From a virus, in IMG/VR virus record IMGVR_UViG_3300025087_000048, positions 30,224 through 94,223 of that record: a stretch of DNA of 64,000 nt; one strand, given 5' to 3'. Position numbers and translations under genes: made by a program. This document shows, in pieces, positions 41,436 to 49,035 of the stretch; the first letter of the stretch is position 1; every line of letters starts with the position of its first letter. The notes under the pieces were generated by a model that worked only from the letters and a program-made list of their open reading frames with translations, searched no databases and was not told where the DNA came from.

Positions 41436-42191
41436 ATGAGCTATTCGGACTACGGCGGGTTTGCGTGGAAGAACGGGGTCAGATATACAGAGGCAGAAGA
41501 TGGCACCGTAGTGGGTGTTGTCGCCCCGCAGGAACGTCCTCTTGAGGCAGCAACAGGTCTCAAGTTTGATGTTCTTCTGAACGCCGCACAGCAGCAAGGG
41601 CAAAAATACGGACAGGAGGATGACCGATACGATTGGCATACGCAGCACCCCCATCATGTTGTCTTTGGTGGCATGTCCGGGATCGCTCTTGTTGGACATA
41701 AACAAAGTGTCACGATCCTCTACAACGGGAAAGAGATTCGAACATTTCCGGCATATGACGGAGAGGCACTCGACGAACAACGCAACGGCCCATACGAAAT
41801 TACTGGGCAACGAGATGGATTCATCTGGGTCATCCTGGCAATCACGTACCCCCACAGCGATGGGTGTCTTCTATATCTCAGGCTTCCAGATGGGACAGCG
41901 TTATCCGGGTGTTGCGGCTACGGGATAGGCAGTCATTGGTGGAAAGACGATGATGGACGTGAGTTTCTAAAAACAGGAGATCGTTCAGACCCTGATACGG
42001 GTGGGTGGGTGTGGCAGAGCGATGCCCAAGACGAAGATTGTAAACAATTGGGGGTGAAACCAGGGTCGATCATTGGATATAAACAGGAAGAACCGTGGCC
42101 AACATATGCGCAGTGGAAAGCACGCGTCCACGAGTGGGCGACCGATCGAGTCGATATCCTCATAGAGAAAGGAGAAATCAATGGGAGCTGA
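41436..42191 (+). CDS. Phage protein with MSYSDYGGFAW start
   Basis: 251 residues. The N terminus MSYSDYGGFAWKNGVRYTEA and the internal GGMSGIALVGHKQSVTILYN with YDGEALDEQRNGP suggest a compact alpha/beta protein. A Gly/Cys turn (GTALSGCCGYGIG) and Trp-rich end follow. I know the opening motif from other phage hypothetical proteins but no function. Good AAGGAG site; it overlaps the next gene by 11 bases. Confidence 0.7.
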   Translation: MSYSDYGGFAWKNGVRYTEAEDGTVVGVVAPQERPLEAATGLKFDVLLNAAQQQGQKYGQEDDRYDWHTQHPHHVVFGGMSGIALVGHKQSVTILYNGKEIRTFPAYDGEALDEQRNGPYEITGQRDGFIWVILAITYPHSDGCLLYLRLPDGTALSGCCGYGIGSHWWKDDDGREFLKTGDRSDPDTGGWVWQSDAQDEDCKQLGVKPGSIIGYKQEEPWPTYAQWKARVHEWATDRVDILIEKGEINGS

Positions 42192-42582
42192 TATTCATTG
42201 TTACGTTGAATACAGACACAAAACGGATCAACTCGCATGGTCTTCGTTCGGCGGACAGATCAACCCTGGGCGAAATTATCTGCTCTTTGAACGGATGGCT
42301 GGTGTCCGTGGATCACTGGATCAAGCCATTGTTCAGCCCCGTGGAATTCCAGATGATCTTGGATATTATGCCCATGAGGATTGGAAGGTCGATTCAGATC
42401 CTCGTGGTGCATGTCATACCCCGTCATGGCTCACGTTGAAAGAGTTTGCACGTGTCCTCGCAAAGTACGAAGTAAAGTACGATGAGGTTGCACCCGTTGA
42501 ATATCGTGCCTTGTGTGCAGCCATGCAATGCCTTGCAACAGATCCAGCTGAGGTTCGTCTCGTCTTCTGGTTTGACTCATGA
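42181..42582 (+). CDS. Conserved phage protein (MGADIH family)
   Basis: 133 residues starting MGADIHCYVEYRHKTDQLAW. This MGADIH-Y-E opening, followed by a Tyr/Phe-rich NYLLFERMAGVRG, recurs in phage proteins of unknown role. It ends with a possible beta strand (DPAEVRLVFWFDS). AAGGAG upstream; ATGA overlap downstream. Confidence 0.75.
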   Translation: MGADIHCYVEYRHKTDQLAWSSFGGQINPGRNYLLFERMAGVRGSLDQAIVQPRGIPDDLGYYAHEDWKVDSDPRGACHTPSWLTLKEFARVLAKYEVKYDEVAPVEYRALCAAMQCLATDPAEVRLVFWFDS

Positions 42583-42908
42583 ATAAACAAGACATTGAAA
42601 ATAAGTTGCGTGCTGTTCCTCGACTCCAGCATGACGATGGCGACCACGTGCTTCCAGATTATCCAGCACTTACTGACCTTGTCATCTCTCTCATTGCAGA
42701 TCTCCCGCCAGATATGTGCACATGCGGACGGAGTGCTTTTGAAGCGGTCGGCGATGATCTCTTGGACCATGAAAAAACATGTGCGATTTACTTGGCTGCA
42801 CGTATCACAAGATTGACAGCGGTTATTAATTCCTGTTGTGGTGAACCAGAACTCACGTCATGGGAAATCACTAACAGACTCAATAACGTCATTGAGGAAG
42901 GGCTGTGA
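42579..42908 (+). CDS. Small phage protein with Cys pairs
   Basis: 109 residues starting MNKQDIENKLRAVPRLQHDD. CTCGRSAFEAV and a later CC suggest metal binding. Helical elsewhere. Coupled on both sides. Unknown function. Confidence 0.6.
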   Translation: MNKQDIENKLRAVPRLQHDDGDHVLPDYPALTDLVISLIADLPPDMCTCGRSAFEAVGDDLLDHEKTCAIYLAARITRLTAVINSCCGEPELTSWEITNRLNNVIEEGL

Positions 42909-43162
42909 TTACCATCGTTGTATCCATCGTCCCATTCGGGCTGAAATCAAAAACAGAAGTCCTGTACATAATGGACATTGTCAACGATATGACCGGCTCC
43001 CCGAAAGTTGGCAACTACCGCGTGCACATCAAGAATGGAAAGGAGGAAGAACTGTGGCGTGGGCGCGTCGTGCGTCATCGTCGAAAACAAGGGGTGCTTA
43101 AACTTGTGGACTTGGCCATTTCTCAATTTGAGAAGGAGGGTGGTGATACCCGAAAATCCTGA
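42905..43162 (+). CDS. Small phage protein, GTG start
   Basis: 85 residues from a GTG overlapping the previous TGA. Beta-rich (MITIVVSIVPFGLKSKTEVL, YRVHIKNGKEEELWRGRVV) then helical. Unknown function. Confidence 0.6.
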   Translation: MITIVVSIVPFGLKSKTEVLYIMDIVNDMTGSPKVGNYRVHIKNGKEEELWRGRVVRHRRKQGVLKLVDLAISQFEKEGGDTRKS

Positions 43163-43172
43163 CAATATGACT

Positions 43173-43190
43173 ATTCACACATACATGAAA
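43173..43190. repeat. 18-bp inverted repeat, copy 7
   Basis: ATTCAC-acatac-ATGAAA, near-palindromic. It ends next to the AAAGGACGGG ribosome site of the 43206 gene. Confidence 0.6.
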
Positions 43191-43205
43191 GGACGGGACT
43201 CGATC

Positions 43206-43484
43206 ATGGTGTACCCACCTCGTGGGGGAGACTTAACCAGAGAAACCATTCTTGCAATGGCCAATGATGTGATGGCCCGTGGAATGGATGTCTGGTTCAA
43301 GTTTACGTGTCCGTCATGTGGTTTCCGATGCACCGCAGAGACAAAGAATACGTTGCTTGACAACTACGAATGTTTCGAATGTAAAGAAACATGCGCACCG
43401 CAATACTTCGGATTGCTTGTTGCGATGTTTCTTAGGCCATCACCGGGATCTATACCCCAGTCAACGAATGGAGATACCGCATGA
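43206..43484 (+). CDS. Small zinc-ribbon protein upstream of the AAA+ gene
   Basis: 92 residues starting MVYPPRGGDLTRETILAMAN. The central CPSCGFRCTAET and YECFECKETC form a Cys-rich zinc-binding domain. Start 43206 was chosen because the repeat and AAAGGACGGG lie just before it; an upstream ATG at 43167 has no ribosome site. ATGA overlap with the AAA+ gene links it to the ubiquitin-like module. Confidence 0.6.
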   Translation: MVYPPRGGDLTRETILAMANDVMARGMDVWFKFTCPSCGFRCTAETKNTLLDNYECFECKETCAPQYFGLLVAMFLRPSPGSIPQSTNGDTA

Positions 43485-44923
43485 CCTTTCAGGAGAACAT
43501 TCAACTTGCCACGCTTGCTGGCGCTCGAGGAATCTGGATTACAACGTTCGAAGAAGTCCGTGTCCGTGAAGAGCTTCTTACACTGGCTGATCGCCTTGGA
43601 CAACTTACATTCACGTGGTCATCTGGATCTGGACTGCAATCAAGGGACACCGTGATTCTTCCACCAGCCGCAAAGCTGATGGGAGCCTTACAGTACATGC
43701 AGGATTCTAAGCAGGAAGGATGGTTCATTCTTTTTGACGCACATGCAGACCTCGAGGGTGTTCTTCGTCGTGTTCGTGAGCTGGTTCTCTACGGTGTTGC
43801 CAAGTGCCTTATGGTCTCTCCGAAGTCAGAGATCCCTTTTGAACTTTCTCATGAATTCATTCCCATTCCGTATAATCTCCCGACCAAAGTGGAACTTGCT
43901 AATTCTCTAAAGAATACACTAGATGTTCCAGCAGCTGGAATCTTTCAGGTTGCTGAATCGGCTGCCGGATTAACCCTCCATGAAGCACACTATGCAATCC
44001 GACGAGCCGTCATGGCTGGACATAAGAAGATTCCGGCACTTGTCCGCAACGTATGGGAATATAAGACAGATCAGATCTCTCAATCTGGAATGCTCACGAT
44101 CTCACGACCAACCGAAACGTGGAATGACGTGGCTGGCATCTACGGATTCAGATCCTGGATTGATTCACGCTTGCGTGTATTCAGTCCGGAAGCCCGCAAA
44201 AGAGGGGTCCCAATTCCGCGAGGTGTGCTCTTCGTAGGACCATTCGGCACCGGAAAATCTTTAATTTCCAAAGTCATAGCATCGAAACTGGGCTGGCAAT
44301 ACGTTGAGTGGAAATTGGACAAGCTGATGGACCCATTTGTTGGCAATACCGAATCCAATACACGACGCATGATCGAATTGACCGAACTTCATGCCCCCTG
44401 CGTTGTTCGCATTGATGAGATCACCAACCAAGTCTCTGGTCACGAATCATCCGGGTATACGGATTCCGGGGTTGTCAGCCGGATGATCGGAACCATCCTG
44501 ACATGGATGGAGGAACGCACGTCTGACATTTTCCTTGCTGCCTCGACGAACGAACCGTGGAAATTACCTGGACATATGGTCCGCGCTGGGCGATTCGATG
44601 CCATCTTCTACGTCGGTCTCCCCAAAGCTGATGCCTTGGAGGATGTTCTGAAACTCAAGCTCATGAAATATTCTCCTACAATCGACATGACCGCTGTTGA
44701 TATTCCGGAGATGGCTCGCACGATGGCCGCAGAGAAGTTTTCCGCTGCAGAAGCTGAACAAGTTGTCATAGAATCAGTACAAACAGCCTATCCCAACCTT
44801 CCGGACGCCCGACATCTCCAACGGGCATTGCACGCTGTCGTTCCTTCTGCTGTCACGATGGCGGAACAAACCAAGCGCATTGAGGAATGGGCTCGGACTC
44901 GTGCGCAATCCGCCGATCGGTAA
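43481..44923 (+). CDS. AAA+ ATPase (Ycf46-like/proteasome-type)
   Basis: 480 residues. An N-terminal region (IWITTFEEVRVREELLTLAD) resembles that of Ycf46-type ATPases. The AAA+ domain has Walker A GPFGTGKS (253-260), pore-type KLMDPFVGNTESNTRRMIEL, Walker B VVRIDE (308-313), a sensor 1 LAASTNEPW and an Arg finger in VRAGRFD. Such proteins unfold or remodel substrates in an ATP-dependent way. Its place just before a ubiquitin-like modifier gene suggests it acts on tagged proteins or on phage complexes, which is inference. No transmembrane helix or protease domain. Confidence 0.88.
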   Translation: MTFQENIQLATLAGARGIWITTFEEVRVREELLTLADRLGQLTFTWSSGSGLQSRDTVILPPAAKLMGALQYMQDSKQEGWFILFDAHADLEGVLRRVRELVLYGVAKCLMVSPKSEIPFELSHEFIPIPYNLPTKVELANSLKNTLDVPAAGIFQVAESAAGLTLHEAHYAIRRAVMAGHKKIPALVRNVWEYKTDQISQSGMLTISRPTETWNDVAGIYGFRSWIDSRLRVFSPEARKRGVPIPRGVLFVGPFGTGKSLISKVIASKLGWQYVEWKLDKLMDPFVGNTESNTRRMIELTELHAPCVVRIDEITNQVSGHESSGYTDSGVVSRMIGTILTWMEERTSDIFLAASTNEPWKLPGHMVRAGRFDAIFYVGLPKADALEDVLKLKLMKYSPTIDMTAVDIPEMARTMAAEKFSAAEAEQVVIESVQTAYPNLPDARHLQRALHAVVPSAVTMAEQTKRIEEWARTRAQSADR

Positions 44924-44961
44924 TCCGAGTCATCCTTCACATATCTCCACAGGAGGTTCCT

Positions 44962-45357
44962 ATGGCTGATGACCCAGAACCGGAGTTTGCTGACATGTTG
45001 GCTCACCTGCTGAAGCAGCTCGTTGGCACGTCTCGAAACCCGTCTGATCCTAAATCGGACAATCCGAACGATTACGAGCGATCCGTCGAGATCACGGATG
45101 ACGAATCCATTCTGTTGTTTGACAAGGTCCAGTATATTCGTAAAACTGGGGAACGAAAACTCTCTGAACTCAATGCCCTCAAACATGAACATGATGCGGT
45201 CAGGGAGCGGTTCTTTCTTCGTCTTGAAGATGCGTACCCAATCATTTCGGGGTCGGCAGCTCGTGCCGGAGTCGGATGGCGTTCCTGGCGTGGCAAGTTG
45301 TACTACGTTGCGTGGGATCGGAAAGAACAATCCAATTCGGATTCCCAGCCTGTCTGA
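44962..45357 (+). CDS. Protein of unknown function in the ubiquitin-like module
   Basis: 131 residues starting MADDPEPEFADMLAHLLKQL, after AGGAGGTTCC. It has a charged helical middle (KTGERKLSELNALKHEHDAV) and an aromatic end (AGVGWRSWRGKLYYVAWDRK). It lies between the AAA+ ATPase and the modifier gene, so an adaptor role is possible. No motif recognised and no cysteine is seen, which argues against an E2. Confidence 0.6.
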   Translation: MADDPEPEFADMLAHLLKQLVGTSRNPSDPKSDNPNDYERSVEITDDESILLFDKVQYIRKTGERKLSELNALKHEHDAVRERFFLRLEDAYPIISGSAARAGVGWRSWRGKLYYVAWDRKEQSNSDSQPV

Positions 45358-45438
45358 CTTGATCTCCGACGGCCTCCAGGATTGTCCAGGATGGCCGACA
45401 CGGGGACTTCTCACCCACACCAGTACAAGGAGATGGAC

Positions 45439-45720
45439 ATGGCCAACGGAGTCAAGACGAAGGAACATACGACGCCTGTGGACGCAGAGATTCCCACCCC
45501 GGCAATGATCACGATCAGTATCGGGCAACTCGGACGGAAATTGGCCACCATTCAGGTTGCTCCAGGAACCACGCTCAAGGATGCCGTGATCGCCAATGGG
45601 CTTCAGAATACTGAGATCCGTTTGCGTGGGGCAAAAATGCCCAATGACACGGTGCTGGAAGAAGGGGACCTGATCATCTCCGCTCCAGATGCCGTGGTTG
45701 GTGGCAGAACCAATAGGTAA
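45439..45720 (+). CDS. Ubiquitin-like beta-grasp modifier precursor (GG-RTNR)
   Basis: 93 residues. After a 22-residue charged N terminus, residues 23-86 (ITISIGQLGRKLATIQVAPG, TTLKDAVIANGL, IRLRGAKMPNDTVLEEGDLI) follow the beta-grasp order strand-strand-helix-strand-strand of ThiS/MoaD and ubiquitin-like proteins. The tail is AVVGG followed by RTNR, so the diglycine needs trimming before activation. ATG at 45439 has AAGGAG six bases upstream. A JAMM peptidase and an E1-like enzyme are encoded 1.3 kb downstream. Confidence 0.78.
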   Translation: MANGVKTKEHTTPVDAEIPTPAMITISIGQLGRKLATIQVAPGTTLKDAVIANGLQNTEIRLRGAKMPNDTVLEEGDLIISAPDAVVGGRTNR

Positions 45721-45721
45721 G

Positions 45722-46372
45722 CTATATCGAAGAAACTACAGGAGCTCCAGGTGTGCGCGGCACCCATGTTTCAGCGCCTTTGGTTCGATTGCATGGCCAA
45801 CAACAGGGGACCACGTTGTCTTTGGTGTGTGCCCCGCCTACTCCCAGGGGGATGACATGATCCATTGACGGTTTCCGACTCCGGCGTGTTTTCCATGGTT
45901 TTCCACAGTAGGCGCACAACCCAACAAACGATCGGACAATAATTCGCCACTCACGAGGGGTCAAAGGATGAACCGATGTTTCAATCTGAATCTTCCGTTT
46001 TTCGGCGTGTCGCCGCCACTTGTTATGTAAATACACTTGTCCCTTTTCTGTTGCCAGATACCGGCGAAGCGTGATCTGTCGTTTTTCTGTCTTCCGATAG
46101 CGAGCTTTAATTTCACTTCCTTTTTCAGCGTTATGTGCCTTGCTCCACGCTCGATACGCTGGATCTTGCCATCGACGTTTGCCATACGCCCGTTGTGCCT
46201 CACGGTGCGTGCTGTTAAAGGCGGTTCGTTTTGCGTGCTCGCACGTTTTGCAGTCGCCCGGGATACTAGTGTGAATATACGGTTCCCCGCGACGGACACG
46301 CTGACGATGACGCACGCAAAAGGAGGTGATGTCCTTCGTTTCGTGACAGGTCGCACACTGTTTCGTTTCCAT
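45722..46372 (-). CDS. HNH endonuclease inserted antisense in the module
   Basis: 216 residues on the minus strand inside a plus-strand operon. The N terminus has CATCHETKDITSF and CKTCEHAKR (zinc ribbon), and the core is LCAYCGKPWKTRRSRKPSMD followed by HVIPLGVGGAHTKDNVVPCC and WPCNRTKG, a classic HNH. It ends 2 bases from the modifier stop and its start faces the next gene's ribosome site. Probably a selfish homing element that split an operon between the modifier and the peptidase genes. Confidence 0.88.
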   Translation of the reverse strand: METKQCATCHETKDITSFCVRHRQRVRRGEPYIHTSIPGDCKTCEHAKRTAFNSTHREAQRAYGKRRWQDPAYRAWSKAHNAEKGSEIKARYRKTEKRQITLRRYLATEKGQVYLHNKWRRHAEKRKIQIETSVHPLTPREWRIIVRSFVGLCAYCGKPWKTRRSRKPSMDHVIPLGVGGAHTKDNVVPCCWPCNRTKGAETWVPRTPGAPVVSSI

Positions 46373-46421
46373 AGCCACACCGTACCAGATGCAATCACCT
46401 CATGCAAGGAGAGAACATCCC

Positions 46422-46838
46422 ATGACATCAGGACAGCGAAACCCCCGCAGTGATTATTTCCCCGATCTCTCTCAGTTCAAAATGACAGCACGCCACGAAC
46501 AACCATACGTGCGTGAATCTGAAGTGATCAATATGCGACTGATTGACGCCCTGCTTCGAACGCAGGACACTACAAAGGCCGTGACCTTTACATGTTCCCG
46601 AAGCTGGCAAAAACGAGTCTGCGACGCGATTTACTCATTCGTACGAAAGCAAAATCAGAAGCTGACCGTTCATCGAACATGCCGTAAGAACCAAGTGAGC
46701 ATGTGGGTCTCGACCTTTGTGAGTCGAAAGCGGCATGTGCCAGCGATCCAGCTCCCCGAAGCGCGTGCAGCCCGCGCAGCATCAAAGCAAGCGCAGTCTG
46801 CATTGCTGAAGCGGGAACGAAAGCACTCGAACGCATGA
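46422..46838 (+). CDS. Basic protein of unknown function
   Basis: 138 residues starting MTSGQRNPRSDYFPDLSQFK, Lys/Arg-rich, with two predicted domains and a positively charged C-terminal helix (RAARAASKQAQSALLKRERK). AAGGAG upstream and ATGA overlap with the following gene. Nucleic-acid binding or a modification substrate are possible. Confidence 0.55.
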   Translation: MTSGQRNPRSDYFPDLSQFKMTARHEQPYVRESEVINMRLIDALLRTQDTTKAVTFTCSRSWQKRVCDAIYSFVRKQNQKLTVHRTCRKNQVSMWVSTFVSRKRHVPAIQLPEARAARAASKQAQSALLKRERKHSNA

Positions 46839-47047
46839 TTATCAAGCTCAGTGGGAAGTGGACGGGTCCACATGTTCATGAACATGTATTTGTTGGACCC
46901 GATATTGATCATCTTGCGCTTGCCGGTGTGCTCCATCTTGGGGTAGAAGAGTCCTCGAAATTTAGAATAGCTCTCAGACTTGGAGCTATGCAAACGAACG
47001 GACGTGTTTCAATACTTGATGTTCCTATACGTAAGGAGGACGTATGA
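46835..47047 (+). CDS. Small protein coupled to the JAMM peptidase gene
   Basis: 70 residues, MIIKLSGKWTGPHVHEHVFV, with mixed beta strands and three His. The ATG overlaps the previous stop and its own stop overlaps the next ATG, so it is co-translated with the peptidase. Unknown function. Confidence 0.6.
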   Translation: MIIKLSGKWTGPHVHEHVFVGPDIDHLALAGVLHLGVEESSKFRIALRLGAMQTNGRVSILDVPIRKEDV

Positions 47048-47607
47048 ACCACCACATCGGACGAGCATCAGCAACATCTGTAACACTTGCAATTTCTGAT
47101 CAATTATTACGTGAATTGTGGGTGTACTCCCTCGCTACTGATCGCGAAATCTCTGGAATTGGGGAAGTCCATGGACCTGCATCAAATTTGCTGATCACGA
47201 CCCCACTGCATCTCCTCAAGCAGCAAGGAAATTACGTGAAGACAGTCCTCGATATCGACGAGGTCCTGGCACTTCTTGAACAATACATCATGACAGGAAA
47301 GGACCCGGAAACGTTGCGTTTCTGGTATCACAGCCATGCCTACCACCCGGCGTTCTTCTCGGAACAGGATCATGCCACCATCCGAAAATTAAGTGCCATG
47401 ATGCCTGTCTGTGTGGCTGGAGTCGTCAACCACAGAGGGGATTCAGCCTGGGAGGTCATCATCGAAAATGCTGTCACGTACTCGTTCTCTCTAACAATTC
47501 CAGGGGTACGTCCAACTAAAGCCGAAACGGATCTCGTCCATCCGTATCTTGACAAGATATTCACGATCCTCCCACCTCAAACATCTCATGAGGCATTGAC
47601 ATGGTAA
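47044..47607 (+). CDS. JAMM/MPN+ metallopeptidase (deubiquitinase-like)
   Basis: 187 residues. The complete JAMM set is visible: Glu41 in GIGEVHG and H96-S-H98 in FWYHSHAY, then seven residues, S106 and D109 in FFSEQDHA (HxHx7Sx2D). The size fits a single MPN domain. It would bind zinc and cut isopeptide or peptide bonds after the modifier's diglycine, either maturing GG-RTNR or releasing tagged proteins. It overlaps the E1-like gene by 7 bases. The pairing with E1 and a beta-grasp protein is the main support for a ubiquitin-like function. Confidence 0.9.
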   Translation: MNHHIGRASATSVTLAISDQLLRELWVYSLATDREISGIGEVHGPASNLLITTPLHLLKQQGNYVKTVLDIDEVLALLEQYIMTGKDPETLRFWYHSHAYHPAFFSEQDHATIRKLSAMMPVCVAGVVNHRGDSAWEVIIENAVTYSFSLTIPGVRPTKAETDLVHPYLDKIFTILPPQTSHEALTW

Positions 47608-48305
47608 AATGGAACATCCCTGATAACGAACATATGCGGCAGCTCGATTTCTATGATCCGTTCAGCCATGCCCAACGCGTAACCATCATCGGGGCTGGCG
47701 GAATCGGATCATGGGTCACGGTCGCCTTGGCAAAACTTGGCGTCCGCCATCTGCGTGTTATTGATCCTGATTGCGTGGAATCACATAACTTGTCAACAAC
47801 TCCGTATCGACAGATTGACGTTGGTAAGAAGAAGGTTCATGCACTGCAATCACTCTTAGATGAATTCAAGAGAACGATGGTAGCCGTTCCCCATCGGTAT
47901 GCTGGAGGTCAGTTACCGCAGACGGATGTGCTCATCTCAGCCGTTGATTCTATGGCGGCTCGACGTCTGCTCTTCAAGATTGTCCAGAAACAAAAGATTC
48001 CCTTTTACATTGACGGACGAATTGGAGGTGAGAATCTTCGTGTCTATTCAATTCGGCCAACGAATCCTGTTGATAGACACCTCTATCGCTCAACGCTTGT
48101 CCCTGATCACCGAGTAGCCCCGCTGTCATGCACTGGACAGCAAGTCATGGATGTAGGATTGACAATTGCTGGATTAATCGTTCGATCTGTACGGCAGTGG
48201 GCTGTGCTGCGTCGATATAATCCGGAAGTGATCGTAAAATATGATTGTCTCGTTTCATTTGTGGCAGATCCTATTGAGATTCCACACGCGGGAGAACCAC
48301 AATGA
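47601..48305 (+). CDS. E1/ThiF-like ubiquitin-activating enzyme
   Basis: 234 residues. Nucleotide-binding GAGGIGS (31-37), DPDCVESHNLSTTPYRQIDV with acidic, Asn and Arg residues of ThiF/E1, a later LISAVDS and a candidate catalytic Cys177 in PLSCTGQQ. It would adenylate the modifier's C-terminal glycine and pass it to a Cys. The size matches the bare adenylating domain without a ubiquitin-fold domain. It overlaps the JAMM gene and the following gene. No separate E2 or E3 is recognised nearby. Confidence 0.88.
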   Translation: MVKWNIPDNEHMRQLDFYDPFSHAQRVTIIGAGGIGSWVTVALAKLGVRHLRVIDPDCVESHNLSTTPYRQIDVGKKKVHALQSLLDEFKRTMVAVPHRYAGGQLPQTDVLISAVDSMAARRLLFKIVQKQKIPFYIDGRIGGENLRVYSIRPTNPVDRHLYRSTLVPDHRVAPLSCTGQQVMDVGLTIAGLIVRSVRQWAVLRRYNPEVIVKYDCLVSFVADPIEIPHAGEPQ

Positions 48306-48691
48306 TTTTTCCACCTGACAGGAAACTCGACCAGCAACAACTCGAAGATGTCTGTCTGTACTTAATGAGAAACAACCCCTGTCACACTCCTGGAGTTGAA
48401 GTCATAATGCGCAATCTCAGGGTCATAAGCAAACACCCTAGTTCGCCAGTTTTAGACGTAAACCCAATGCTACATCGTTCCTATACAACATATTTCTGGT
48501 GGACCTCCATGGATAAGAACGGAAATAGGTACGCTCACAAGGGTTCAAAAGAAGAAGTATATCAATATTGGATGTCAATTCTCACGAGTCTCAATGAGGC
48601 TCCGGATCTCATTCTGAGCAACCACGTAAAAACACGTAAATCTTGTCTCTACTATTACAGAATCCCAAACTCAACAGAACTGTCAAAATGA
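48302..48691 (+). CDS. Unknown protein, paralogue A next to E1
   Basis: 129 residues starting MIFPPDRKLDQQQLEDVCLY. The C-terminal half (YTTYFWWTSMDKNG, YQYWMSILTSLNEAPDLIL, KSCLYYYRIP) is shared with the next gene. Both have a Cys followed by Leu/Val-Tyr-Tyr. ATGA overlap with E1 gene and with the next. A transfer enzyme or adaptor is possible but unproven. Confidence 0.6.
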   Translation: MIFPPDRKLDQQQLEDVCLYLMRNNPCHTPGVEVIMRNLRVISKHPSSPVLDVNPMLHRSYTTYFWWTSMDKNGNRYAHKGSKEEVYQYWMSILTSLNEAPDLILSNHVKTRKSCLYYYRIPNSTELSK

Positions 48692-49026
48692 TGCATACTC
48701 CGCTCTCACAACGTGATCTCGAATCACTTGCTCGTGGCCTTGCACAGGGCAAGAGTATTCGTCTTCATCAGTTAACCATTGGACACCACTGTGGCAACCC
48801 GTACATTCTTCGAGTTATAACCCAGTCAGGCGCTTCCTACTTCTGGTTTACATCGAGTTTGGTCGGACGGTGGAACCTGCCAAAGGTAAAAATAGAAACC
48901 GTACTGAAATACCACTTGTCTATTCTTGAATTTCTAAACCGAACCCCACAAATCATTGAGGAAACACATAGGAAGTTAGGATGGCGTTGTGTCTACTATT
49001 TTCGGCCTGTCCAATCGACACGATAG
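48688..49026 (+). CDS. Unknown protein, paralogue B next to E1
   Basis: 112 residues starting MMHTPLSQRDLESLARGLAQ. Its C-terminal half (SYFWFTSSLVGRW, YHLSILEFLNRTPQIIEE, WRCVYYFRP) parallels the previous gene, with the same aromatic-TS motif and terminal Cys-Val-Tyr-Tyr. No family recognised. Confidence 0.6.
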   Translation: MMHTPLSQRDLESLARGLAQGKSIRLHQLTIGHHCGNPYILRVITQSGASYFWFTSSLVGRWNLPKVKIETVLKYHLSILEFLNRTPQIIEETHRKLGWRCVYYFRPVQSTR

Positions 49027-49035
49027 GAGATACCC

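Noticed and set aside
44788-45528. 246-residue minus-strand ORF
   Set aside because: It is antisense to the AAA+ and modifier genes, and its sequence has no recognisable domain.
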